A stretch of DNA of 64,000 nt from Faecalibacterium sp. HTF-F (lineage in GTDB: Bacteria > Bacillota > Clostridia > Oscillospirales > Ruminococcaceae), in assembly GCF_023347535.1 (NCBI RefSeq), contig NZ_CP094473.1:558001-622000 (forward strand), in the 5' to 3' direction. Shown here piece after piece: positions 26,813 to 35,171 of this stretch; positions within the stretch are counted from its first letter, which is position 1; each line of letters opens with the position of its first letter. The position numbers were made by a program, and so were the translations under genes. Below the pieces are notes generated by a model. It searched no databases. It saw nothing but the letters and a program-made list of their open reading frames with translations, and was not told the origin of the DNA.

Positions 26813-27430
26813 ATGGTAAAATGGATCAAGAAGCACTGGGAAGTGCTGAGCTATCTGGTTTTCGGCGTGCTGTGCACCCTGCTGAACATTGTGCTGTATG
26901 CGCTGTTCAATAAGCTGTTCGGCTACACTGCCGCCAACAGCTGGGGCAATGTGCTGGATAACATCCTGTGCATCCTGTTCGCCTACGCAACCAACCGCGC
27001 CTTTGTGTTCCGCAGCAAGACTACCGGAAAGGCCATGGCAAAAGAGTTTGGCACCTTTGTCACCTGCCGTCTGGGTACGATGCTGCTGGACACGGCAATC
27101 ATGCTGGTGCTGGGCAATCTGCTGGCTGCGCAGGGTGCAGCGCTGATGGACAACTTAATGCAGGGGGCACTGAGCGTGGTGTCCCACTGGTTTGGCCCGG
27201 ATACGGCCATCCAGATGGCAGCATCCTATGTGGGCACACCGGCGGGGGTCACGGATGGCTCTGCCGCCATTGCCGTTATCGGCGGTGCAGACGGCCCCAC
27301 GGCGATCTTCGTTACCAGCCGCTACAATGCGCAGGCACTGTGGGGCCTTGCCGTGAAGGTGTTTTCCAATGTACTGGTGATCGTGCTGAACTATGTGTTC
27401 AGCAAGCTGATCATTTTTAAGAAAAAGTAA
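26813..27430 (+). CDS. GtrA-like membrane protein with a decarboxylase-beta-like motif
   Basis: A 205-residue protein. Residues 10-105 and 175-203 match the four-helix GtrA family (flippases or anchors of lipid-linked sugars), with NRAFVFRSKT after helix 2 as expected. Between helices 3 and 4 an insert of about 60 residues holds AVIGGADGPTAIFVTSR (155-170), which is nearly the conserved GGADGPT(S/A)IFV motif of Na+-translocating decarboxylase beta subunits. The ATG has no clear binding site, and a TACAAT box at 26793 would give a very short leader. Function unknown beyond the fold. Confidence 0.75.
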   Translation: MVKWIKKHWEVLSYLVFGVLCTLLNIVLYALFNKLFGYTAANSWGNVLDNILCILFAYATNRAFVFRSKTTGKAMAKEFGTFVTCRLGTMLLDTAIMLVLGNLLAAQGAALMDNLMQGALSVVSHWFGPDTAIQMAASYVGTPAGVTDGSAAIAVIGGADGPTAIFVTSRYNAQALWGLAVKVFSNVLVIVLNYVFSKLIIFKKK

Positions 27431-27442
27431 TGGACAGATTAC

Positions 27443-27925
27443 CCCTCATCCGTCACCTGCGGTGACACCTTCCCCCCAAGGGGTGAAGGCTTAAAAAGAG
27501 CAGGCTTCGCCTGAATTTGAAATGAAGAACGTTAAAAACGGAAAGCTGACAGCCCTCTCTCAAACACTGCGCCGGAATATGACGCATGAAGAGAGGCATC
27601 TTTGGTATGATTTTTTGAAAAGTCAGCCGGTCACGTTCAAACGGCAGAAGGTCATCGGGAATTATATCGTTGATTTTTTCTGTGCAGAAGCAAGGCTTGT
27701 AATAGAACTGGATGGTTCACAGCATTATAATGATGCAGGAAAGGCTGCAGATATGGTACGGGATCAATACCTGAAGGACAATGGCCTTACGGTTTTGCGC
27801 TACTCCAATCTGGAAATAGCGGAAAATTTTGCAGGGGTTTGTACAGAGATCCGGAACCATATTGGCAGATGTACCTGAAGCCTTCCCCCGGTCGGGGGAA
27901 GGTGGCACGAAGTGCCGGATGAGGG
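27443..27925. mobile_element. family C inverted-repeat element carrying a DUF559 gene
   Basis: Two arms of about 50 bp flank one gene: 27443-27492 begins CCCTCATCCG and ends AAGGCTT; 27878-27925 is its imperfect reverse complement, ending GGATGAGGG. Each arm can also fold on itself (CTTCCCCC / GGGGGAAGG). A gene-free version lies at 37170-37291. No transposase is present, so mobilization in trans is inferred. Confidence 0.65.
27522..27878 (+). CDS. DUF559 (Vsr/MutH-like endonuclease fold) protein
   Basis: A 118-residue protein. HEERHLWYDFL, FKRQKVIGNYIVDFFC and LVIELDGSQHY (residues 60-70) form the typical DUF559 core; the D and E plus the QH pair resemble the catalytic centre of very-short-patch repair nucleases. 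It is A/T-richer than its neighbours. Its stop codon overlaps the first base of the right arm of the surrounding inverted repeat. A binding site is not obvious ahead of the ATG. Cellular role unknown. Confidence 0.85.
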   Translation: MKNVKNGKLTALSQTLRRNMTHEERHLWYDFLKSQPVTFKRQKVIGNYIVDFFCAEARLVIELDGSQHYNDAGKAADMVRDQYLKDNGLTVLRYSNLEIAENFAGVCTEIRNHIGRCT

Positions 27926-27964
27926 CGCATTACAACAAACGATTATTTTAGGAGGTACGGTTTT

Positions 27965-28099
27965 ATGAAGCGTGGTCTGAAAGGTTTTGCATTTCTGGTC
28001 TCCGGTCTGGTACTGGGCATCATTGGTGCAACGGTCTCTGCAACTGCAATTGCCCTGAGTGCTGTCGGCATGGCAAAGGTGCGCCGTGCCAGCAAGTAA
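27965..28099 (+). CDS. small single-helix membrane protein (44 aa)
   Basis: AGGAGGTACGG precedes ATG 27965; the frame ends at TAA 28097-28099. MKRGLKGF is basic, residues 9-34 are one hydrophobic helix, and the tail KVRRASK is basic. It ends 16 bases before deoC and is probably cotranscribed. I do not recognise a family. Confidence 0.65.
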   Translation: MKRGLKGFAFLVSGLVLGIIGATVSATAIALSAVGMAKVRRASK

Positions 28100-28114
28100 A
28101 ACGGAGGAAACAAG

Positions 28115-28780
28115 ATGAATCGTGAAGAAATTCTCTCCCATGTCGATCATACTCTGCTGAAGCCGGAGGCTACCTGGCCCCAGATCCAGACCCTGTGCGA
28201 CGAGGCCATTGCAAACCACACCGCATCCGTCTGCATCAACACCTGCTATGTGAAGCAGGCGGTGGAGTATATGGCGGGCCGTATCCCGGTGTGCTGCGTG
28301 GTGGGCTTCCCTCTGGGTGCCATGGATACTGCCAGCAAGGCCTTTGAGGCAAAGACTGCCATCGAGAACGGCGCCGCCGAGGTGGATATGGTCATTAACA
28401 TCGGCCGCCTGAAGAACAAGGAGTACGATGCCGTGCGCGAGGATATCCGCGCCGTGAAGCAGACGGTGGGCGATAAGATCCTGAAGGTCATCATCGAGAC
28501 CTGCCTGCTGACCGATGAAGAAAAGGAAAAGATGTGCGATATCGTCTGCGAGGCAGGCGCTGACTACATCAAGACCAGCACCGGCTTCTCCACTGCCGGT
28601 GCCAACTTCCACGATGTGGAGCTGATGGTCAAGGGCGTGCATGGCCGCTGCAAGGTCAAGGCTGCCGGCGGCATCTCCACTGTGGAGGATATGGAGACCT
28701 TCCTTGCGCTGGGTGCCGACCGTCTGGGCACCTCCCGTGCCGTCAAGATCCTGAACGGCGAACAGGCAAAGGGCTACTAA
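28115..28780 (+). CDS. deoC: deoxyribose-phosphate aldolase
   Basis: A 221-residue TIM-barrel class I aldolase that cleaves 2-deoxyribose 5-phosphate to glyceraldehyde 3-phosphate and acetaldehyde. ADYIKTSTGFS carries the Schiff-base lysine K153, with the proton relay lysine in VKAAGGI. VDHTLLKPEAT at the N-terminus is typical. It follows a small membrane protein gene and ends at a hairpin near 28793-28825. Confidence 0.95.
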   Translation: MNREEILSHVDHTLLKPEATWPQIQTLCDEAIANHTASVCINTCYVKQAVEYMAGRIPVCCVVGFPLGAMDTASKAFEAKTAIENGAAEVDMVINIGRLKNKEYDAVREDIRAVKQTVGDKILKVIIETCLLTDEEKEKMCDIVCEAGADYIKTSTGFSTAGANFHDVELMVKGVHGRCKVKAAGGISTVEDMETFLALGADRLGTSRAVKILNGEQAKGY

Positions 28781-28792
28781 GTAAACTTTATG

Positions 28793-28825
28793 GAAAAGGC
28801 ACGGCTGAGGCTGTGCTTTTTCTTT
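28793..28825 (+). terminator. probable terminator after deoC
   Basis: AAAAGGCAC pairs with GTGCTTTTT around a short loop, followed by more T. Stem is modest. Confidence 0.6.
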
Positions 28826-28894
28826 TTGGGGACCCCAAAAGCCGCAAAAGCTTCATCAAAATTGGAAGAATGTATAAAAAGAGTGATACTCTTC

Positions 28895-28923
28895 TTGACA
28901 ATCTGACGAAGCAATGATAGAAT
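28895..28923 (+). promoter_or_regulatory. promoter of the metK leader
   Basis: TTGACA (28895-28900) and TAGAAT (28918-28923), spacer 17. Confidence 0.8.
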
Positions 28924-28948
28924 ATTCAACGTACCAACTGAATACCGA

Positions 28949-29047
28949 CTTATCAAGAGCGGCTGAGGGGACAGGCCCTGTGAAGCCCGACAACCTGCGC
29001 GTGAGCGTAAGGTGCCAAATCCTGCGGGAAACCGAGAGATAAGAGTG
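28949..29047 (+). ncRNA. SAM-I riboswitch (S box)
   Basis: Starts CTTATCAAGAGCGGC, continues GAGGGGACAGGCCCTGTGAA, GCCCGACAACCTGCG, AAGGTGCCAAATCC, and closes with GAGATAAGAG, all S-box signatures in order. It is followed by a terminator and metK, so S-adenosylmethionine should repress its own synthetase. Confidence 0.95.
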
Positions 29048-29050
29048 CAA

Positions 29051-29087
29051 CGCTCAGAGCTTTCGGGCTCTGGGCGCTTTTATTTTT
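29051..29087 (+). terminator. SAM riboswitch terminator
   Basis: Stem CGCTCAGAGC (29051-29060) with GCTCTGGGCG (29067-29076), one G-U, then a T-rich run. Confidence 0.88.
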
Positions 29088-29163
29088 CGCGCAAAAAAGC
29101 TTGAACGGAATGTTGGAGCAAGAAATACACACCCTGCTGTAAAAAAATTAGGAGGCAAAACAA

Positions 29164-30318
29164 ATGGCAAGACACCTGTTTACTTCTGAGTCCGTCACCG
29201 AAGGACATCCCGACAAGATCTGCGACCAGATCTCGGATGCCATTCTGGACGAGATCCTGACCCACGACCCCAATGCCCGCGTGGCCTGCGAGACCTGCGC
29301 ATCCACCGGCCTTGTCCACATCATGGGCGAGATCACCACCAACTGCTATGTCGATTTCCAGAAGATCGTCCGCGAGGTGGTGGCAGATATCGGCTACACC
29401 CGTGCAAAGTTCGGCTTTGACGCCGACACCTGCGCCGTCATCTCCAACATCGACGGCCAGAGCCCCGACATCGCACTGGGCACCAACGATCAGGTGGGCG
29501 GTGCAGGCGATCAGGGCATGATGTTCGGCTATGCCTGCGATGAGACCCCGGAGCTGATGCCCATGCCTATCAGTCTGGCTCACAAGCTGGCAAAGCGCCT
29601 GACCGAGGTGCGCAAGAACGGCGAGATGGACTATCTGCGTCCGGACGGCAAGAGTCAGGTCACTGTGGAGTACGATGAGAACAACAAGCCCGTGCGTGTG
29701 GATGCTGTGGTCATCTCCAGCCAGCACAGCGAGAGCGTCAGCATGGAACAGCTGCGCGCCGATGTGATGGAAAAGGTCATCAAGGCCACCATCCCCGCCG
29801 AGCTGCTGGACGAGAACACCAAGTACTATATCAACCCCACCGGCCGCTTCGTCGTGGGCGGCCCGCAGGGTGATACCGGCCTGACCGGCCGCAAGATCAT
29901 CGTGGACACCTACGGCGGCTATGCCCGTCACGGCGGCGGTGCCTTCTCCGGCAAGGACCCCAGCAAGGTGGACCGCAGCGCTGCCTATGCGACCCGCTGG
30001 GTGGCAAAGAACATCGTGGCTGCAGGTCTTGCCAAGCAGTGCGAAGTGCAGGTGGCGTATGCCATCGGTGTGGCAAAGCCCGTGTCCATCATGGTGGATA
30101 CCTTCGGCACCGGCACTGTTGCCGATGAAACGATCGAGAAGGCTGTGGAGAAGGTGTTTGACCTGACCCCCGCCGCCATCATCCGCGAACTCGACCTGCG
30201 CAAGCCCATCTACCGCAAGCTGGCTGCGTACGGCCACATGGGCCGCGAGGATCTGGGCGTGAAGTGGGAGAACACCGACCGTGTGGATGCCCTGAAGGCT
30301 GCGGTCGCTGCCCTGTAA
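29164..30318 (+). CDS. metK: S-adenosylmethionine synthetase
   Basis: A 384-residue enzyme making SAM from ATP and methionine. The N-terminus [20 protein letters not shown], the [13 protein letters not shown] hexapeptide region and [19 protein letters not shown] are definitive. ATG 29164 follows TTAGGAGG. Transcribed alone behind the SAM-I riboswitch and ended by the hairpin at 30358. Confidence 0.97.
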   Translation: MARHLFTSESVTEGHPDKICDQISDAILDEILTHDPNARVACETCASTGLVHIMGEITTNCYVDFQKIVREVVADIGYTRAKFGFDADTCAVISNIDGQSPDIALGTNDQVGGAGDQGMMFGYACDETPELMPMPISLAHKLAKRLTEVRKNGEMDYLRPDGKSQVTVEYDENNKPVRVDAVVISSQHSESVSMEQLRADVMEKVIKATIPAELLDENTKYYINPTGRFVVGGPQGDTGLTGRKIIVDTYGGYARHGGGAFSGKDPSKVDRSAAYATRWVAKNIVAAGLAKQCEVQVAYAIGVAKPVSIMVDTFGTGTVADETIEKAVEKVFDLTPAAIIRELDLRKPIYRKLAAYGHMGREDLGVKWENTDRVDALKAAVAAL

Positions 30319-30357
30319 GCGGAACACAAAATACCTATAGCTGTTATGTAAAATAAG

Positions 30358-30425
30358 AAGGCATCTGCAACGATCGCTTCTGAGCTTCAGAAGATCAGCG
30401 AATTTGTTGCAGATGCCTTTGTTTT
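30358..30425 (+). terminator. terminator after metK
   Basis: Outer stem AAGGCATCTGCAAC (from 30358) with GTTGCAGATGCCTT (30406-30419), an inner hairpin GCTTCTGAGCTTCAGAAG, then T-rich sequence. Confidence 0.85.
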
Positions 30426-30526
30426 TGCGGCTCTGCCGGGGAGGGTGAACGAGTGAAAACAGAAGCATCTCTGCTGCCCGACACACGACATTTTCATCTC
30501 CGGGAAGGGCTCTCCCGGGAGGTGAT

Positions 30527-30769
30527 TTGGACAAAGAAAAAGTCCTACTTTTCCGTGAAAATCAGCCGAAATTTGCGAAATGGCAGGGAATTGACTGTCT
30601 TTTTGTCGAAAACACACAGTCTCTGTTTGAAAAAGGTAAAACAGATGTGCAAGGCGCAGAAAATCGTCAGCTGAAACAAATTGATATGGCACAAATGTCA
30701 AATTGTGATAAAATAAAGATAGATATGCACTTTCGTGTGACGATCATTCGGATTGTACAGCAGCAATAA
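30527..30769 (+). CDS. possible small protein (80 aa), unknown
   Basis: A TTG start at 30527 is preceded by GGGAGGTGAT, an almost perfect match to the 16S anti-Shine-Dalgarno sequence but with only four bases of spacing. The 80-residue product (LDKEKVLLFRENQPKF... ending RIVQQQ) is charged, has no signal or helix, and is A/T-rich compared with neighbours. It ends just before prs. No family recognised; the stretch might instead be the prs leader. Confidence 0.28.
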   Translation: MDKEKVLLFRENQPKFAKWQGIDCLFVENTQSLFEKGKTDVQGAENRQLKQIDMAQMSNCDKIKIDMHFRVTIIRIVQQQ

Positions 30770-30781
30770 GGAGTTGTGATT

Positions 30782-31924
30782 ATGTCCATTGAAATTTCCC
30801 CGAAGTCGTTCTTTGAGCAGCCCAGCGTGGCCGATATGCGTCTCATCGCCTGCCCCGGTGCGGAGGAGCTTACCGGCCTGATCGACAAGCACCTGACCCG
30901 CTGGGCCAGAGAAGCCGGCATCGATAAGGAGACCTTTATCATCCCCTGCGACTGCCCCCGCTTCCAGAGCGGCGACGCCAAGGGTCTGGTGAAGGAGTCG
31001 GTGCGCGGCGACGATATCTTCATCGTGGTCGATCCCGGCAACTACAGTGTGACCTACAAGCTGTTCAACTACGAGAACCACATGTCTCCGGACGATCACT
31101 TCGCCAACCTGAAGCGCCTGATCCAGGCAGTGGCCGGCAAGGCACACCGTGTGTCGGTCATTATGCCCAGCCTGTACGGCGGTCGTCAGCACCGCCGCGT
31201 GGTGCGCGAGAGTCTGGACTGCGCTGTGGCCCTGCAGGAGCTGCAGACCATGGGTGTGCGCAACATCATCACCTTTGATGCTCATGACCCCCGCGTGCAG
31301 AACGCTGTGCCGCTGATGAGCTTTGATAACGCAATGCCCACCTATCAGGTGCTGAAGAGCCTGCTGAAGAAGGACCCGGACATCTCCTTTGATAAGAGCA
31401 AGTTCACCGTGGTCAGCCCGGACGAGGGTGCTATGAACCGCAACATGTACTTCTCCAGCGTGCTGGGCTGCAATCTGGGCATGTTCTACAAGCGCCGCGA
31501 TTACACCCGCGTGGTGAATGGCCGCAACCCCATCGTTGCCCACGAGTATCTGGGCGAGAGCGTGGAGGGCAAGACTGTCTTCATCGCTGACGATATCATC
31601 GCATCCGGCGAGAGCATGCTGGAGGTTGCCGGCAACCTGAAGGAGCGTGGTGCAGGCCGCATCATCGCCAACGCGACCTTCCCCCTGTTCACCAGCGGTC
31701 TGGAGAAGTTCGACAAGGCTGTGGCTGAGGGCAAGCTGACCTACGTTGTGGGCACCAACCTGACCTACCGTATGCCTGAGCTGCTCACCCGCGACTGGTA
31801 TGTGGATGTGGACGTTTCCAAGTACGCCGCCTACTTTGTGGTGGCACTGAACCACGATATGTCTGTTTCCAGCATCATCGACCCGCTGAAGAAGATCGAG
31901 AACCTGCTGGCAAGCCGTAAATAA
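30782..31924 (+). CDS. prs: ribose-phosphate pyrophosphokinase
   Basis: A 380-residue enzyme making PRPP for nucleotides, His and Trp. It is longer than the usual 315, the form seen in some Clostridia. VFIADDIIASGESML is the PRPP-binding loop, and TFDAHDPRVQNA and VSPDEGAMNR match the family's catalytic and metal regions. ATG 30782 has AAGGAG eight bases upstream; a GTG two codons earlier is less well placed. Confidence 0.88.
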   Translation: MSIEISPKSFFEQPSVADMRLIACPGAEELTGLIDKHLTRWAREAGIDKETFIIPCDCPRFQSGDAKGLVKESVRGDDIFIVVDPGNYSVTYKLFNYENHMSPDDHFANLKRLIQAVAGKAHRVSVIMPSLYGGRQHRRVVRESLDCAVALQELQTMGVRNIITFDAHDPRVQNAVPLMSFDNAMPTYQVLKSLLKKDPDISFDKSKFTVVSPDEGAMNRNMYFSSVLGCNLGMFYKRRDYTRVVNGRNPIVAHEYLGESVEGKTVFIADDIIASGESMLEVAGNLKERGAGRIIANATFPLFTSGLEKFDKAVAEGKLTYVVGTNLTYRMPELLTRDWYVDVDVSKYAAYFVVALNHDMSVSSIIDPLKKIENLLASRK

Positions 31925-31937
31925 TCCATCGCATAAC

Positions 31938-31975
31938 AAAAGCCGCCGTATCAAACGATACGGCGGCTTTTTTGC
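31938..31975. terminator. terminator after prs
   Basis: Perfect stem AAAAGCCGCCGTATC with GATACGGCGGCTTTT around AAAC, usable in both directions, between convergent prs and the MATE gene. Confidence 0.9.
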
Positions 31976-32010
31976 GCGCATTCTGAAAAAATGACGATGC
32001 CGTTTGTCTG

Positions 32011-32128
32011 AACGATCCCTCCCGTGAAAATGCAATTCCCGGCAGACCGCAGTCTGCCGGGAATTGCTCTATCTATAAAAATAAAATTTCTGCTAAATAT
32101 GCTCAGAGCGGAGAGCGTGAAAATGATT
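32011..32128 (-). repeat. family A element (copy A6)
   Basis: Reverse orientation. CCCGTGAAAAT (right box), hairpin 2 at 32032-32047 with 32052-32067, a perfect 16-bp stem with loop TGCG on the minus strand, AAAATTTCTGCTAAATATGCTC (left box, diverged hairpin 1). It lies between convergent genes. The stem core is shared with copy A7. Confidence 0.8.
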
Positions 32129-33463
32129 TTACAGCTCGTCCTCATGGCTGCGCAGATACCGCACCAGCAGGGGCAGCTCGTAGGCCAGCATGACGACCCA
32201 GCCGACGACATAACTGTAGGGCAGCGCTTCGATCTCCAGCTTCCACATCAGTACGAACACGGCAGCTGCAGCTGCACGGAACAGCATGTTGATGGTGCTG
32301 GACACCAGCGTGACCTTCAGGTCGCCGACGCCGCGGAAGAAGCCCTGAATGCCGTTGGTGAAAGCGGGCATCAGATAGAACAGGGACACGGTGCGCAGGA
32401 AGCGCACGCCCAGATGGATGACCTCCGGGTCGGTGACGAACAGCTTCATGATGAAGGGCGCACCGCCGAAGCACACCACGGCGATCAGCACACCGTAAAC
32501 ACCTTCGATGCGCATGCCGCAGAGGAAGCCCTGCTTCACGCGGTCATGCTTGCCGGCGCCCCGGTTCTGGGCCATCAGGGTGGTCATGGCGTGGCCGATG
32601 TTCTGCTGCGGGGTGTAGGCAAAGTCGTCGATGCGGGAAGCTGCGGTAAATGCGGCCATGGTGCTCACGCCCATGGTGTTCACGATGGCCTGCACCGCGA
32701 TCTTGCCCAGCTGCACGGTGGCCTGCTGCATGGCGCTGGCCCAGCCATAACTGACTGTTTTGCGCAGCAGACTGCCGTCAAATACCAGCCAGCGCCTGCC
32801 CAACTGCAGGATGGGCACCTTCCAGCGGATGTACAGCACGCACAGCACGCAGCACAGTGCCTCGCTGATCACGGTGGAAAGGGCGCAGCCGTTGCTGCCC
32901 CAGTTCAGAACCTCCACAAAGAACAGGTCGCCGCCGATGTTCAGCACCGAGCTGATCATCAGAAAGTACAGCGCGCTTTTGCTGTCGCCCAGCGCACGCA
33001 TGGTGGCGGCAAGGAAGTTATAGAAAAAGGTGAAGATCAGGCCCGCAAACACGATGCGCAGGTAGTTCACCGCAATGGGCAGAATATCGGCGGGCACCTG
33101 CATCAGCTGCAGCAGGGGCGTGGCCAGAATGACGCACAGCGCCGAGAATGCCAGCGAGAACACGGTGCCCGCAATGGCGGTGGTGGACACCTGACGTTCC
33201 ACCAGCCGGGTGTCGCCTGCACCAAAGGCAGTGCTGACCAGAATGCCGGCGCCCAGACACATGCCGTTGATGAACAGGATGGCCAGAGTCATGAGCGGGT
33301 TGGAGGTGCCCACAGCTGCAAGGGCTTCCTCGCCCACGAACTTGCCCACGATGATGCTGTCGGCGGCGTTGTAGGTGAGCTGGAACAGATTGCCCAGCAC
33401 CAACGGGATCGTAAAGCGGACCAGGAGCGGAGTAATGGCTCCCTTTGTCATATCGTTCGTCAT
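32129..33463 (-). CDS. MATE-family multidrug/metabolite exporter
   Basis: A 444-residue membrane protein with twelve hydrophobic segments that exports a substrate against Na+ or H+. The N-terminus ITPLLVRFTIPLVLGNLFQL and NAADSIIVGKFVGEEALAAVG are typical of the NorM/DinF-like group. Length is normal. It lies 79 bases downstream of the cysteine-synthase-like gene on the same strand and may be cotranscribed. Substrate unknown. Confidence 0.92.
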   Translation of the reverse strand: MTNDMTKGAITPLLVRFTIPLVLGNLFQLTYNAADSIIVGKFVGEEALAAVGTSNPLMTLAILFINGMCLGAGILVSTAFGAGDTRLVERQVSTTAIAGTVFSLAFSALCVILATPLLQLMQVPADILPIAVNYLRIVFAGLIFTFFYNFLAATMRALGDSKSALYFLMISSVLNIGGDLFFVEVLNWGSNGCALSTVISEALCCVLCVLYIRWKVPILQLGRRWLVFDGSLLRKTVSYGWASAMQQATVQLGKIAVQAIVNTMGVSTMAAFTAASRIDDFAYTPQQNIGHAMTTLMAQNRGAGKHDRVKQGFLCGMRIEGVYGVLIAVVCFGGAPFIMKLFVTDPEVIHLGVRFLRTVSLFYLMPAFTNGIQGFFRGVGDLKVTLVSSTINMLFRAAAAAVFVLMWKLEIEALPYSYVVGWVVMLAYELPLLVRYLRSHEDEL

Positions 33464-33542
33464 TGGAATTTGGAAAGGTCCTTTCTTATAAGATGGGAAA
33501 GATACAGCAGGACGGAGCGGATGCGACCGGCCTGCTGTAATA

Positions 33543-34457
33543 TTATAATGTGTTGATCAGCTGCCGCCCGGGCAGGATGGCAAGGGCAGAGCGGCTGGCC
33601 CCCACATGGATGAGCTGTGCGGCCGCCTGCAGAACAGCACCGGACGCCACCGAAGCCGGGATAGCATCGGTGTGCAGCACCTTTTGTGCGGCCCGCTGCG
33701 CGTCGGTGGTGTTCACCGCTACCACGTTGTCCACCACATAGGCGTTGAAGTTTTCCGGCACAAAGCCATAGCCCAGATCGCTGATGCCGTGGGGGCCGGT
33801 GAGACCGCCGCCCAGCGCCTGCGATTCATAGGGCTCCACGGCGGCGATGCGCACATCGTTGGTCCAGGCCTTGATGGTCTCACCCACGCCCGTTACAGTG
33901 CCGCCGCTACCCACGCCGATCACGATGGCATCCACGACGCTCCTGCCCTCACGGGCGATGTTCTGCACGATGGCCGGGCCGGTGACGCGGCGGTGGTATT
34001 CGGGGTTGTCATCGTTGGCAAGCCAGTCCATGTAGTACCAGCCGTTGGCGGCGGCGGTCTGTGCCGCCAGACGGCGGGCACCGTTCACACCGCTGCGGGC
34101 CGGGCTGTGGCGGATCTGGGCACCCAGCCGCAGCAGGGTCTCCTGCCGCAGGGCGGGGGCGTCCTCCGGCATCACCAGCACCACCGGATGCCCGGCAGTA
34201 AGGCCCGCCAGCGTCAGCGCGGCGGCAAAGGGGCCGGAGGCAGCTTCGATGATGGGCTGGCCGGTGCTCAGCTTCTTTTTCTCGATGGCGAGGGCGAGCA
34301 TCCCCTCGGCAAGGCCGTCCCGGGCGGTGCCGGTGGGGCCTGCAAAGTCCAGATAGGCATACAAACGCCCTTTCAGCCCACAGGCAGCGGCGTAGCCCCG
34401 CAGCTCCACGATGGGGCAGGCGCTGAGCGTCTGGTAAAAATTGGGGTAGATCGGCAC
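33543..34457 (-). CDS. cysteine synthase-like protein lacking the PLP lysine
   Basis: A 304-residue protein clearly of the CysK fold: GPTGTARDG aligns with the usual NPTGSVKDR, VIGVGSGGTVTGVGE with the phosphate loop, and GPHGISDLGYGFVP with the C-terminal domain. The PLP-binding lysine is replaced by R46, and the TSGNTG substrate loop has become ASGPFA, so normal beta-replacement chemistry is unlikely. GTG 34457 follows AAAGGAG with good spacing; the in-frame ATG at 34484 has no site. A regulatory or scaffold pseudoenzyme is an inference. Confidence 0.85.
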   Translation of the reverse strand: MPIYPNFYQTLSACPIVELRGYAAACGLKGRLYAYLDFAGPTGTARDGLAEGMLALAIEKKKLSTGQPIIEAASGPFAAALTLAGLTAGHPVVLVMPEDAPALRQETLLRLGAQIRHSPARSGVNGARRLAAQTAAANGWYYMDWLANDDNPEYHRRVTGPAIVQNIAREGRSVVDAIVIGVGSGGTVTGVGETIKAWTNDVRIAAVEPYESQALGGGLTGPHGISDLGYGFVPENFNAYVVDNVVAVNTTDAQRAAQKVLHTDAIPASVASGAVLQAAAQLIHVGASRSALAILPGRQLINTL

Positions 34458-34502
34458 GGGAAAACTCCTTTCAAGAGGATGCATCCTGCTCAGACGGCGT
34501 TT

Positions 34503-34554
34503 GGCAGCGGCCAGCCCTTCGGGAGAGCTGCCGAACGCAGGGAGGCTGAGAAGG
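34503..34554 (-). repeat. partial family C arm
   Basis: On the minus strand CCTTCTCAGCCTCCCTGCG, TTCGGCAGCTCTCCCGAAGGG resembles one arm of the element at 37170-37291. It lies in the leader of the cysteine-synthase-like gene. Confidence 0.5.
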
Positions 34555-34669
34555 TTTGTTTGGATACAACAATCTTATCCTAACGCAAAAGACCCCGGTG
34601 CGTCAAGCGGTATTTTGGCAAAAACAGCGAATTTTTGCCGGATTTTCTGGAAAAAATCCCGGAATGCCC

Positions 34670-34698
34670 TTGACAGCAGACAGGGCATCTGCTATAAT
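34670..34698 (+). promoter_or_regulatory. consensus promoter of the SRP/rimM cluster
   Basis: TTGACA (34670-34675) and TATAAT (34693-34698), spacer exactly 17: a perfect housekeeping promoter. Confidence 0.85.
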
Positions 34699-34766
34699 TC
34701 ATCCGTAAAGCAGATGAACTTTACATCACTTCTCGAAAGCACAGGCACAAAACCGGGGGTCAGAGG

Positions 34767-35147
34767 ATGGCAAAAGATCTGGAAATGGGCTATCTGCTGG
34801 ACTTTTACGGCGAGGTGCTCACCGAAAAGCAGCGCGAGATGCTGCGCCAGTATTACAACGACGACCTTTCGCTGAGCGAGATCGGCGAAAACTTCGGCAT
34901 CACCCGTCAGGGTGCGCGGGACGCCATCAAGCATGGCGAGAATGCGCTGAAGGAGCTGGAGGAAAAGGTCGGGTTTGCGGCTCGCTACCGCCGGGTGCAG
35001 CAGAAGCTGGAGGAACTGGAGCAGATGGTCATTGATGCACGGTTCGAGTGCACCGGCCCAAATGGCCTGACCACCACCGAGTACGAACACCAGCTGACCG
35101 GGATGCTGAAGCTGATTCGTTCCATCGACGAAGCGAACGAGAGCTGA
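34767..35147 (+). CDS. ylxM: YlxM-family SRP-associated DNA-binding protein
   Basis: A 126-residue helix-turn-helix protein of the UPF0122 family, always next to ffh and thought to regulate or assist the signal recognition particle. Residues 18-60 (LTEKQREMLRQYYNDDLSLSEI, ITRQGARDAIKHGE) form a sigma-70 region 4-like HTH. The C-terminus is longer than usual. It ends 24 bases before ffh. The gene follows a perfect promoter. Confidence 0.9.
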   Translation: MAKDLEMGYLLDFYGEVLTEKQREMLRQYYNDDLSLSEIGENFGITRQGARDAIKHGENALKELEEKVGFAARYRRVQQKLEELEQMVIDARFECTGPNGLTTTEYEHQLTGMLKLIRSIDEANES

Positions 35148-35171
35148 AACTTGTGAAAGGAGCACCGCACA

